Shown here piece by piece: positions 50,630 through 58,145 of a stretch of DNA of 64,000 nt. Source of the DNA: Azohydromonas aeria (GTDB taxonomy: Bacteria > Pseudomonadota > Gammaproteobacteria > Burkholderiales > Burkholderiaceae_C); contig NZ_VIDQ01000004.1 in NCBI RefSeq assembly GCF_009760915.1, positions 1 to 64,000 of the forward strand. The letters are read 5' to 3'. Each line of letters opens with the position of its first letter. The stretch's first letter is position 1. The notes beneath the pieces were generated by a model, which was given only the letters and a program-made list of their open reading frames with translations, ran no database searches and was not told the origin of the DNA. The position numbers and the translations under genes were made by a program.

Positions 50630-52357
50630 ATGAGCTTCGATGCGGACATCGGGCACGCCAGCCGGCGCGGCCCACGGGAGGTGAACGAGGACTTCGCCGG
50701 CGCCCTGCGCGAAAAGCGCGGGCTGGTGGCGGCCATCGCCGACGGCGTCTCCACGGGCGGGGGCGGGCGCGAGGCGGCGCAGACCAGCGTGATGGGGCTG
50801 CTGTCGGACTTCTTCGCGGCACCGGCCACCTGGGACACCACCGTGGTGCTCGACCGCCTCATCGCGGCCCAGAACAGCTGGCTCGTGGCCGTGAACCGGC
50901 AGCGCCAGGTCGGCGGCGGCTGGCACCGGCGCGAGGCCGGCCGCGTCGACGAGCCCGCCACGGCGCTGACCACGCTGACGGCGCTGGCGCTGGAGGGCCA
51001 CGGCTACACCGTGGCCCACGTGGGCGACACGCGCGCCTGGTTCATCAGCGGCGGCGAACTCAGCCTGCTGACGCAGGACCATGCCTTCGACCACCCGGAC
51101 CAGCGCAGCCGCCTCACCCGCGCCGTGGGCCTGGACGAGGCCTTGAGCGTGGACTACGCGCAAGGGCCGCTGCGCGTGGGCGACGTGTTCGTGCTCACCA
51201 GCGACGGCGTGCACGGCGTGCTCAAGCCCGCGCGGCTGGCGGCGCTGGCGGCGCAGGGCGACGCGCAGGCCGCCAGCGAGGCCATCGTCGAGGCGGCCAT
51301 CGCCGCGGGTGGGCGCGACAACGCCAGCGCCCTGGTGGTGCGCGTGCTGGGCCTGGACCAGGGCCGGCTGGAGGACGAGCTCGCGCGCGGGCGCCCGCTG
51401 CCCGCGCCGGGCAAGCTCAAGGTCGGCGACCGGCTCGACGGCTTCGCCATCACGGCGCTGGTGGCCGACAACGGCGTGCACCGGCTCTACCAGGCCCGTG
51501 ATGCCGCCGGCGCGCTGGTGGCGATCAAGACGCTGCACGAGGCGCGCGCCAGCGACCCCGAGGAGCGGGCCATGCTCGCGCACGAGGCCTGGCTGGGCCT
51601 GCGCCTGGCCGAGGCCGGCGCGCCGGGCTTCATCCGCGTGCGCGAGGTGCCGCAGGCCACGGCGCTCTACATCGCGTTCGACTGGCATGGCGGGCGCACC
51701 CTGGAGCAGCTGCTGCAGGGCGGCCAGCGCTTCGGCGTGGAGGAGGTGGTGCAGAGCGCCATCGCCGTGACGCGCGCCGTGGGTCGGCTGCACCGGCTGG
51801 GCGTGATCCACCGCGACCTGAAGCCGGGCAACCTGCACCTGGGCGAGGACGGCCAGTGGCGGCTGCTGGACCTGGGCACCGCCGTGAGCGCGCACGCCTC
51901 GCAGGCGCAGCGCGAGCTGCACGCGGGCACGCCCAGCTACATGAACCCCGAGCAGTGGGAAGGCGGGCCGGCTGACAGCGGCAGCGACCTGTTCGCGCTG
52001 GGCGCCACGCTCTACCAGTGGTTGACGGGGCAACTCCCCTACGGCGAGGTCGAGCCCTACCAGACGGGCCGTTTCAGGCGCGACCCGCGCGCCCCGTCGC
52101 GGCTGCGCCCGGACGTGCCGATCTGGCTGGACCACCTCGTGCTCAAGGCCGTGGCGCGCGATGCGCGCCAGCGCTTCGAGACCGCGGAGGAGCTGCTGCT
52201 GGCGCTGCAGCGCGGCGCCTCGCGCGGCGGCGTCGGCGCGCCGCTGCCCACGCCGCTGGCCAAGCGCGACCCGCTGGTGCTGTGGAAGGCGGCGCTCGTG
52301 GTGTCGCTGCTCTTCAACGCGCTGCTGGTCGTGTGGCTGCTGTTCCTGCCGCGCTGA
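50630..52357 (+). CDS. Fused PP2C phosphatase-Ser/Thr protein kinase of the nitrate locus
   Basis: This 575-residue protein has a PP2C phosphatase domain (residues about 1-240) with its metal Asp motifs REVNEDF, ADGVSTGGGG, HVGDTRAW, TSDGVHG and GRDNAS. A kinase domain (about 270-535) follows with the Lys in VAIKTLHE, HRDLKPGNLHL near residue 393, DLG in place of DFG, and GTPSYMNPEQ. A single membrane helix at about 550-572 ends the protein, so the domains are cytoplasmic and membrane-anchored. Both active sites look intact. The same fusion sits next to nirB in Pseudomonas, so a role in nitrate assimilation control is likely, though targets are unknown. Confidence 0.92.
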   Translation: MSFDADIGHASRRGPREVNEDFAGALREKRGLVAAIADGVSTGGGGREAAQTSVMGLLSDFFAAPATWDTTVVLDRLIAAQNSWLVAVNRQRQVGGGWHRREAGRVDEPATALTTLTALALEGHGYTVAHVGDTRAWFISGGELSLLTQDHAFDHPDQRSRLTRAVGLDEALSVDYAQGPLRVGDVFVLTSDGVHGVLKPARLAALAAQGDAQAASEAIVEAAIAAGGRDNASALVVRVLGLDQGRLEDELARGRPLPAPGKLKVGDRLDGFAITALVADNGVHRLYQARDAAGALVAIKTLHEARASDPEERAMLAHEAWLGLRLAEAGAPGFIRVREVPQATALYIAFDWHGGRTLEQLLQGGQRFGVEEVVQSAIAVTRAVGRLHRLGVIHRDLKPGNLHLGEDGQWRLLDLGTAVSAHASQAQRELHAGTPSYMNPEQWEGGPADSGSDLFALGATLYQWLTGQLPYGEVEPYQTGRFRRDPRAPSRLRPDVPIWLDHLVLKAVARDARQRFETAEELLLALQRGASRGGVGAPLPTPLAKRDPLVLWKAALVVSLLFNALLVVWLLFLPR

Positions 52358-52386
52358 TTCCATTTCCCGCGTCTCGACAGCACATC

Positions 52387-52485
52387 CCGTTCGGGCTGAG
52401 CCTGTCGAAGCCTGTCCTGAGCTCAGTCGAAGGGCCTTTTGGCCCGACGGGCATGCGAGCCCTTCGACAAGCTCAGGGCGAACGG
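52387..52485. repeat. Second palindromic repeat cluster between kinase and nitrate transporter genes
   Basis: Unit D (52387-52412) and unit F (52457-52485, inverted) share the CCGTTCG, CTGAG and TCGAAG blocks of the other cluster, with a different centre (CTTGTCGAAGG type). A third, partial unit E (52413-52436) is direct to D. A GGGCC-TTTT-GGCCC hairpin lies between E and F. The cluster sits between two converging genes and may act in transcript ending. Confidence 0.8.
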
Positions 52486-52531
52486 AGAAATGGAGCAGGA
52501 AAGCCACGGCAGTGCTCTTGGTCGAGCCGCC

Positions 52532-53809
52532 TCAGGCGCGGCGCCGGCGCGGGGCCACGCGCGTGACGCGGGGCGCCACGGCGGCCGGTGCCGGCTCGGC
52601 GCCGGTGCGGGCGCGGCCGCCCTTCTCGGCCCAGGTGCGGGTCCAGCGGATCTGCACGATGCGCAGCATCAGCAGCATCGCCAGCGCCAGCACCGTGAAG
52701 GCCAGGAAGCCGCCCAGGTAGCTGCCGGTGAACTGCTTGGACAGGCCCATGGCGTTGGGCAGGAAGCCGCCGCCCAGGGCGCCGACCTCGCCGATCATCG
52801 AGCCCGCCACCGCCGTGGTCAGCGGCCAGCGCAGCGGCACCAGTTGGAACAGCGCGCCGTTGCCCGCGCCCAGCGCGGCGAAGCACAGCATGAACAGCAG
52901 CGTGGTGCCGGCCAGCGAGGTGCCGGCAAAGCCGCAGGCCGTCAGCGTCAGCGCCACCGCCAGCAGCACGCCGGAGAGGGTGTTGACGCCGCCGATGCGG
53001 TCGGAGAGCCAGCCGCCGAGCACGCGCACCGCGGAGCCCATGAGCGTGGCCAGCATGGTGAGCTGGCCGGCCTCGATCTTGGTGACCTTGAACTGGTCGT
53101 AGAAGTAGGTGGGCAGGAAACTGGCCAGGCCGATGAAGCCGCCGAAGGTGACGACGTAGATCAGGCTGAAGGCCCAGCCGTCCTTCTCGAACAGGCAGCT
53201 GATGTGCTCGCGGAAGGTCTGGTGCTCGCGGTCCGGCGGCTCCTTGGCGGCGAACCACATCACCGCCAGCGGCAGCAGCATGGTCGCGGCGGCCAGGCCG
53301 TACACCGTCTGCCAGCCGTAGGCCGTGGCCAGCGGCGGGGCGAACAGCACGGCCAGCACCGTGCCGGAGTTGCCCGCGCCGGCGATGCCCATGGCCAGGC
53401 CCTTGTACTTGGGCGGGTACCAGCCGCTGCCCAGGCTCAGCGCCACGCCGAAGCTCGCGCCCGCGATGCCCAGCAGCACGCCCATGGCCAGCACGCCGTC
53501 GTAGCTGTCCACGAACAGGAAGCCGAACAGCAGCGCGGCGATGACCAGCGTCATCTCCACCATCGCCGCGTTCTTGCGGCCGATGTACTGGGCCAGCACC
53601 CCCAGCGGGAAGCGCATGAGCGCGCCGGCCAGGATCGGCACCGACACCATGAAGCCCTTCTGCGCCGCCGACAGGCCGTAGGTCTCGCTGATGAACGGGC
53701 CCATGGCGCCGTTGAGCACCCAGATGGCGAAGCAGAAGTCGAAATAGAGGAACGAGGCGGCCAGCGTCGGCCAGTGGCCGGCGCGGGCGAAGGTCTTGAA
53801 GCTGGTCAT
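52532..53809 (-). CDS. MFS nitrate/nitrite transporter (NarK/NasA type)
   Basis: This 425-residue major facilitator protein belongs to the nitrate-nitrite porter family. It has the membrane segment with ALMRFPLGVLAQYIGRKN near residue 62 and the family signature AGAGNSGTVLAVLFAPPLA near residue 143. A second nitrate-signature-like region, GSMIGEVGALGGGFLPNAMG, lies near residue 330. Twelve helices fit. The C-terminus is a basic Ala/Pro/Arg tail. It is transcribed away from the ANTAR regulator and has a likely sigma-54 promoter and long leader. It would bring nitrate in for the reductases. Confidence 0.93.
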   Translation of the reverse strand: MTSFKTFARAGHWPTLAASFLYFDFCFAIWVLNGAMGPFISETYGLSAAQKGFMVSVPILAGALMRFPLGVLAQYIGRKNAAMVEMTLVIAALLFGFLFVDSYDGVLAMGVLLGIAGASFGVALSLGSGWYPPKYKGLAMGIAGAGNSGTVLAVLFAPPLATAYGWQTVYGLAAATMLLPLAVMWFAAKEPPDREHQTFREHISCLFEKDGWAFSLIYVVTFGGFIGLASFLPTYFYDQFKVTKIEAGQLTMLATLMGSAVRVLGGWLSDRIGGVNTLSGVLLAVALTLTACGFAGTSLAGTTLLFMLCFAALGAGNGALFQLVPLRWPLTTAVAGSMIGEVGALGGGFLPNAMGLSKQFTGSYLGGFLAFTVLALAMLLMLRIVQIRWTRTWAEKGGRARTGAEPAPAAVAPRVTRVAPRRRRA

Positions 53810-53941
53810 GGTGCGGGGCGCTCAGCAGCGCGCGTGGGAACGGGGAATGCAGAAGTCAGGCGACGACAGCGGTCTCATGTGGCTTCTCCAGAAGGGGTAC
53901 GGCTTGGTGCCCGCGGCGGGTGCGGGCAGTGGAGGCACATG

Positions 53942-53963
53942 CTGGTCACGACGCTGTGGCCAG
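53942..53963 (-). promoter_or_regulatory. Candidate ANTAR-target hairpin in the transporter leader
   Basis: On the minus strand an 8-bp stem with one mismatch (CTGGCCAC with GTGACCAG) encloses the hexaloop AGCGTC. ANTAR targets have hexaloops with A at position 1 and G at position 4, and both are present. The second hairpin of the usual pair is not clear. Confidence 0.45.
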
Positions 53964-54018
53964 GACCGGGCGTGCGGGGCCAGCGGTCCGGGTGCGGCGG
54001 CGCACCCGCGTGAGCTTC

Positions 54019-54035
54019 TGCACCATCCGTGCCAA
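54019..54035 (-). promoter_or_regulatory. Sigma-54 promoter for the nitrate transporter
   Basis: On the minus strand the sequence TTGGCACGGATGGTGCA has GG and GC exactly 10 bases apart, matching the -24/-12 consensus TGGCACG-N4-TTGCA with one change in the -12 block. Sigma-54 control with NtrC is the known mode for nitrate assimilation in related bacteria. Confidence 0.65.
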
Positions 54036-54160
54036 CCCTGAGAGGCAGCCGGGGAAGGGCCGCCGCGCACGCTGTTCTATGCTTGGCCCGATGCGTGCCG
54101 CTCCCCGCGGCGCTTCCCGATCTCCCTCTCAGTGCCCTGGCGCAGCGCGCCGTTTCGCCC

Positions 54161-55438
54161 ATGACTTCCGCCCTCGTCATCTCCGCTCCCGGCACGGCCG
54201 CGCCGCCCCTGGCCGATGCACTGCAAGCCGCCGGCATTCACGTCCTTGGTGCCTGCGAGTGCGACAAGCTGGTGCAGCAGGCCGTGCGCGGCGCACCGGA
54301 CGTGGTCGTGTGCTGGGAGCCGCAGCCGGCGGAGTCGGGCCTGTTCGCGGCGCTGGAGCTGCTGTCGCGCACGCAGCCCATGCCGGTGCTGGTGTTCACC
54401 GCCGACGCCAGCGCCGAGGGCGCGCAGCGCGCGCTGGATCTGGGCGTGTCGGGCTGGGTGGTGCACGGCTGGTCGCCGGCGCGGCTGCGGCCGCTGCTGC
54501 AGCTCACGCAGGCGCGCTTCGCGCACGAGCAGCGGCTGCGGGTCGAGCGCGACGAGGCGCTGCAGCGACTGGAGGAACGCAAGCTGGTGGACCGCGCCAA
54601 GGGCATCCTGATGCGCTCGCACGGGCTGTCGGAGGACGAAGCCTTCCGCCGCCTGCGCGGCGCGGCCATGCAGGGCAAGCTGCGCGTGGGGCGGCTGTCG
54701 CAGCAGCTCATCGACGCCGCGCGCGATGCCGAGGCGCTCAACCGCAGCGGGCAACTGCGCATGCTGTCGCAGCGCCTGGTGGCGCTGCAGGCGCTGCGCC
54801 TGGCACCGGCGCCGGACGTGGACGCCGCGGCGCTGCAGGCGTCCGCGCGCCGCCAGGCGCAGGCCGGCCTGGAGCAGCTGGGCCGTTCACTGTCGCAGGC
54901 CACCTTCGGCGACCTGCTGCAGCCGCTGCAGGCCGCCTGGGGTGCGCTGGAGCGCGCGCTGGATGCCGCGCCGCGTCCCGACACGCTGCCGGCCCTGGAC
55001 GCCCTGGCCGAAACGTGCCTGGAGGCCGCCGAGAAGCTGACCCGCGCCCTGGAGGCCGGCAGCGCGCTGCAGACCCTGTCGGCGGTGAACCTGGCCGGGC
55101 GCCAGCGCATGCTCGGCCAGCGCCTGCTCAAGCAGGTGCTGCTGGGCGCGCTGCTGGCCACGTCCGAAGGCGCGCAGCCGCTGTCGCAGGCCGCGGCCAC
55201 GGCGCGCGAGTTCGACCAGGCGCTGCAGCGGCTGCAGCAGCTGCCGTTGAGCTCGCCGGCCATCCGCATCGCGCTGGATGCCGCGGCGCGCGAGTGGCTG
55301 CGCATGCAGCAGGGCGTGCGCGAGGCCGGCCATGCCAGCGGGCGCCGGCAGCTGGCGCAGGCCGCCGAGGCGCTGCTGGCCCGTTTCGAGGAGCTCACCG
55401 GCGACTACGAACGCAGCGCGCAACAGCTCTTCGATTAG
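54161..55438 (+). CDS. Nitrate-responsive ANTAR regulator fused to PilJ/P-box-like sensor segments
   Basis: This 425-residue protein has an N-terminal receiver-like domain (residues about 1-115). It lacks the phospho-acceptor Asp (DVVVCWE) and the switch Lys (GWVVHG), as in AmiR-like pseudo-receivers. An ANTAR RNA-binding domain follows (about 135-190: RKLVDRAKGILMRSHGLSED). The C-terminal half contains two similar segments, LNRSGQLRMLSQRLVAL near 192 and VNLAGRQRMLGQRLLKQ near 309. These resemble the P-box of NarX and the PilJ domain, which bind nitrate or nitrite. It therefore looks like a one-protein nitrate sensor and antiterminator, replacing NasS-NasT. There is no membrane helix. ATG 54161 is chosen because upstream codons are not family-like. 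Confidence 0.85.
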   Translation: MTSALVISAPGTAAPPLADALQAAGIHVLGACECDKLVQQAVRGAPDVVVCWEPQPAESGLFAALELLSRTQPMPVLVFTADASAEGAQRALDLGVSGWVVHGWSPARLRPLLQLTQARFAHEQRLRVERDEALQRLEERKLVDRAKGILMRSHGLSEDEAFRRLRGAAMQGKLRVGRLSQQLIDAARDAEALNRSGQLRMLSQRLVALQALRLAPAPDVDAAALQASARRQAQAGLEQLGRSLSQATFGDLLQPLQAAWGALERALDAAPRPDTLPALDALAETCLEAAEKLTRALEAGSALQTLSAVNLAGRQRMLGQRLLKQVLLGALLATSEGAQPLSQAAATAREFDQALQRLQQLPLSSPAIRIALDAAAREWLRMQQGVREAGHASGRRQLAQAAEALLARFEELTGDYERSAQQLFD

Positions 55439-55495
55439 AAACGGTCTGCGACTACGGCATCATTTAGTAACTCAGCCGTCCCGGATTGCCCGCGC

Positions 55496-56536
55496 ATGTC
55501 AACCCTTTCAACTCCTGTCGACGCCGCTTCCGGCGGCATGGCCTTGCTTTCCGACGCGGCGCTGGCGGCCTTGCTGGGCCGGCTGATGCCGGCGTGGCTG
55601 GCGCATCAGGGCACGCTGCTGGCGGTCAAGGATGCTTCCAGCGGCGCCTGGCTGCACGTCAACGAGGCGATGGCGAAGTGGCTGCAGTGCGAGCCGGCGG
55701 CGCTGCTGGGCCGCGGCGACGCGGCGCTGGAGCCGCCGCTGCCCATGCCCTTGCGGGCTGCCGAGCAGCATGCGCTGGACTTGCCGCCGGACAAGCCGCT
55801 GCAAAGCGAGCACCGCTTCGAATGGCGCGGCGCGCTGCACGAGTTCAGCGTCTGGCGCGAGATCGTCGAGCTGCCCGACGGGCGCCGGGTGCTGTGCAGC
55901 CTCTGGACCGACCTGGCGCCGCAGCGCCGCGACCAGCAGCGGCTGCGCGAGCTGTTGCAGCAGCTGGAGCTGCAGCAGCGGCTGAGCGACGACCTGTGCC
56001 GGCGCTGCGGCATCGCCGATACCGACGGGCCGCTGGACCGCGACACCGGGCTGCACCTGCGCAGCTTCTTCGAGGAGCAGCTGCAGCGCGCGGTGACGGC
56101 CTCGCGCGACGAGGGCCGCGAGTTCGCGCTGGTGTGGGTGGCGCTGGACGTGCCGCCGGGAGCAGCCGGCGTGGACGCGGCGTCGCAGGCCCAGGTGCGC
56201 GGCGCGCTGGCGCGGCTGTTGCGCGCCAACACCCGCGCCGCGGATTCCACCTGCCGTCTCGAAGGCGACTGCTTCGGGGTGCTGATGTCCGGCCTTGGGC
56301 TGGGCGTGGCCTACGGCCGCATGGAGCAGCTGCGGCGCCAGTGCGCGGCGCAGATCGTGGTCAACGAAGGGCGCACGCTGCGCTTCACGGTGTCCATGGG
56401 CGTGGCCAGCTGTCCGCACACCGCGGCCGATGCCGACGCGCTGAGCAGCGCCAGCGAGGCCGCGCTGGCCGAGGCGCGCGGGCGCGGCGGCGACCACGTG
56501 GTGCTGGCGCGCGTGCCCTTCATGGTGCCGGGCTGA
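55496..56536 (+). CDS. PAS protein with degenerate GGDEF domain
   Basis: This 346-residue protein has a PAS-like domain (residues about 25-150, with WLHVNEAMAKWLQCEPAALLGR and VWREIVELPDGRRVLCSLWTD). A short coiled helix follows, then a GGDEF-fold domain (about 180-340, with RDTGLHLRSFFEEQLQRA and TVSMGVASCPH). The active loop reads LEGDCFGVLM instead of GGDEF, so cyclase activity is unlikely. It may act as a ligand or protein-binding module. It follows the ANTAR gene by 57 bp on the same strand, so it may be part of nitrate control. Confidence 0.8.
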   Translation: MSTLSTPVDAASGGMALLSDAALAALLGRLMPAWLAHQGTLLAVKDASSGAWLHVNEAMAKWLQCEPAALLGRGDAALEPPLPMPLRAAEQHALDLPPDKPLQSEHRFEWRGALHEFSVWREIVELPDGRRVLCSLWTDLAPQRRDQQRLRELLQQLELQQRLSDDLCRRCGIADTDGPLDRDTGLHLRSFFEEQLQRAVTASRDEGREFALVWVALDVPPGAAGVDAASQAQVRGALARLLRANTRAADSTCRLEGDCFGVLMSGLGLGVAYGRMEQLRRQCAAQIVVNEGRTLRFTVSMGVASCPHTAADADALSSASEAALAEARGRGGDHVVLARVPFMVPG

Positions 56537-56591
56537 GGCGCGCGCCGCTGCCTGCGGCCAGGCCCCGCGGGCGGTTGCGGCCGCACCGGTG

Positions 56592-57401
56592 TCAGGTGCT
56601 GAGGCCCTTGTAGAGCATGTAGGCCGCGAGCAGGTAGAGCAGCACGGCAAAGGCGCGCTTGAGCTGGCGCACGTCCAGCGCATGCGCGGCGCGGGCGCCC
56701 AGCGGCGCGAGCAGCACGCTGGCCGAGGCGATCACGGCCAGCGCCGGCAGGTACAGATAGCCCAGCGCGCCGGGCAGCGCGGGCGCCAGCCCGATGCCGC
56801 CGACCAGGTAGCCCACGGTGTTGGCCAGCGCGATCGGGAAGCCCAGCGCCGCGCTGGTGGCCACCGCGTTGTGGATGGGCACGTTGCAGCGCGTCATGAA
56901 GGGCACCGACACGAAGCCGCCGCCCGCGCCGACCAGGCCCGAGAGGAAGCCGATGCCGCTGCCCGCGGCGACCTGGCCCAGGCGTCCGGGCATGTCGCGG
57001 TCCGGACGCGGTGGACGCGCGCGCAACATCTGGGTGGCGGAGAAGGCGACGAAGGCGGCGAAGAACAGCGCCAGCGCCTGGCCCTTGACCACGGAGAACG
57101 CGCCCGCGCCGGCCAGCAGCCCGCCCAGCACGATGCCCGGCGCCATGTTGCGCACCAGCGGCCAGCGCACCGCGCCGCGCTTGTGGTGCGCGCGCACGCT
57201 CGACAGCGAGGTGAACATGATCGTGGTCATGGAGGTGGCGATAGCCATCTTCACGGCCATGCCCGGCGGCACGCCGCGCTGCGACAGGATGAAGCTCAGG
57301 AAGGGCACCAGCAGCATGCCGCCGCCGATGCCGAGCAGCCCGGCGAGGAAGCCGGCGCCGCAGCCCAGCAGCAGCAGCTCGGCTGCGAGGGAAAGGTCCA
57401 T
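56592..57401 (-). CDS. TauE/SafE (TSUP) family membrane permease
   Basis: This 269-residue protein is of the TSUP family of sulfite, sulfoacetate and other organosulfur anion exporters. It shows the internal repeat LLGCGAGFLAGLLGIGGGMLLVP (about 9-31) and SGIGFLSGLVGAGGGFVSVPFM (about 143-164), the twice-occurring glycine motif of the family. Seven or eight helices are visible. The start at 57401 gives a normal length; a frame extension to 57500 overlaps the 6S RNA region and is rejected. The substrate is unknown. Confidence 0.9.
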   Translation of the reverse strand: MDLSLAAELLLLGCGAGFLAGLLGIGGGMLLVPFLSFILSQRGVPPGMAVKMAIATSMTTIMFTSLSSVRAHHKRGAVRWPLVRNMAPGIVLGGLLAGAGAFSVVKGQALALFFAAFVAFSATQMLRARPPRPDRDMPGRLGQVAAGSGIGFLSGLVGAGGGFVSVPFMTRCNVPIHNAVATSAALGFPIALANTVGYLVGGIGLAPALPGALGYLYLPALAVIASASVLLAPLGARAAHALDVRQLKRAFAVLLYLLAAYMLYKGLST

Positions 57402-57489
57402 GGTGCAGTCGGGAAAGGCCCACGCGCGGCGCGGTGGCCGCGCCGTGCGCGACCGTCGCGGCATCTGCCGGTACTGCTTGCGGATGCCG

Positions 57490-57507
57490 CACGCCCGCAA
57501 GGGCGTG
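57490..57507 (-). terminator. Possible 3' hairpin after 6S RNA
   Basis: A perfect 7-bp GC stem (57490-57496 with 57501-57507) lies about 15 bases beyond the predicted 6S end, but no T-run follows. Its role as terminator is uncertain. Confidence 0.35.
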
Positions 57508-57519
57508 AAGCCGGCGTGG

Positions 57520-57676
57520 GGGAGGGAAGAGGGTGTCCGCCGCGAGCCGTGGGCCGCATTCCTGAACCCAGGGGATTCAGGTGGGCCCGGTCAGCAGGAC
57601 TTCGGGTTCGTCTGACGCGAGACGATCGCACCTGTCGAGCAATTTTCCAGGCCCTGGCTCGCGAGAGCATCGGTTC
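57520..57676 (-). ncRNA. ssrS: 6S RNA
   Basis: 6S RNA binds sigma-70 RNA polymerase by mimicking an open promoter and represses many promoters in stationary phase. On the minus strand, the region directly downstream of zapA holds a TATATT -10 element (57687-57682). The closing stem CGCGAGCC with GGCTCGCG follows, together with AAAATTGCTCGACAGG in the central region. The conserved 3' part is CACCTGAATCCCCTGGGTTC with AGGAATGCGGCCCACGG, whose hairpin lies at 57561-57581. This matches the known CACCUUGAA...GGGUUCAAGG...GCGGC core of E. coli 6S. zapA-ssrS linkage is classical. The ends are estimates to within about 15 bases. Confidence 0.85.
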
Positions 57677-57768
57677 AAGGAAATATAGAACCCACGCGAA
57701 TGCGGCGGACGGGTGAATTTTACGCCTGACCCGGATCAAGTCCGGGTGGGGGCTGCGCATCAACCCTG

Positions 57769-58113
57769 TCAAGTCGTGCGCGATGTCTCCTCGGCGGCCA
57801 GCGCGCGGTCGATGCGGGCAATGAGCGCTTGCAATTGGGCGTCGGATGGGGCAGCGGCAACGGCGCCACCGGCATCGGCGTCGGCCTCCGCCGTGGCGGC
57901 CGGGGCCGCGGCGGGCCGCTGCACCAGCTGGTAGGCCAGGTTGAGCGCGGCCAGCACGGCGATGCGCTCGCGCGCCTTGATGCGGCCGGCGTCGCGGATG
58001 GCCGTCATCTCGCGGTCCACCTGCGCGACGGCGGCCTGCAGCGCCTGCTCGCCGCCGTCGGGGCAGCCCAGCAGGTAGCTCTGGCCGAGGATGGTGACTT
58101 CGAGCTGTTTCAT
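57769..58113 (-). CDS. zapA: Cell division protein ZapA
   Basis: ZapA crosslinks FtsZ filaments at the Z-ring. The 114-residue protein begins MKQLEVTILGQSYLLGCPDG, followed by LQAAVAQVDREMTAIRDAGRIKARERIAVLAALNLAYQL (about 26-64), the conserved dimer/tetramer helix. A low-complexity Ala-rich linker and a last helix complete it. It lies 32 bp downstream of the small coiled-coil gene and directly upstream of 6S RNA. Confidence 0.94.
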   Translation of the reverse strand: MKQLEVTILGQSYLLGCPDGGEQALQAAVAQVDREMTAIRDAGRIKARERIAVLAALNLAYQLVQRPAAAPAATAEADADAGGAVAAAPSDAQLQALIARIDRALAAEETSRTT

Positions 58114-58145
58114 GATCGGTTGGGAAGGCTGATGCGGCGGGCCGC

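Larger units (their letters stand above)
53810..54160 (-). promoter_or_regulatory. Long leader and control region of the nitrate transporter gene
   Basis: This 351-bp gap holds no gene. On the minus strand it contains a sigma-54 promoter match at 54019-54035, and an expected transcript start near 54008, giving a leader of about 200 nt. That leader contains a perfect 8-bp GC hairpin (54009-53990 region, CGGGTGCG with CGCACCCG) and a second hairpin at 53942-53963 with a hexaloop. The neighbouring regulator has an ANTAR domain, which acts on such leaders in nas systems. No clear T-run terminator is visible. Confidence 0.6.

Noticed and set aside
50630-52357. Kinase-phosphatase as part of a type VI secretion locus
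   Set aside because: No T6SS genes are nearby, and the same fusion is known beside nirB in other proteobacteria.
54019-54035. The GCAC...GTGC symmetry as an NtrC binding site
   Set aside because: The half-sites are 5 bases apart, not the spacing of the NtrC consensus; the GG-N10-GC spacing of sigma-54 fits better.
55496-56536. Active diguanylate cyclase
   Set aside because: The catalytic loop is EGDCF rather than GGDEF/GGEEF, so cyclase activity is not supported.
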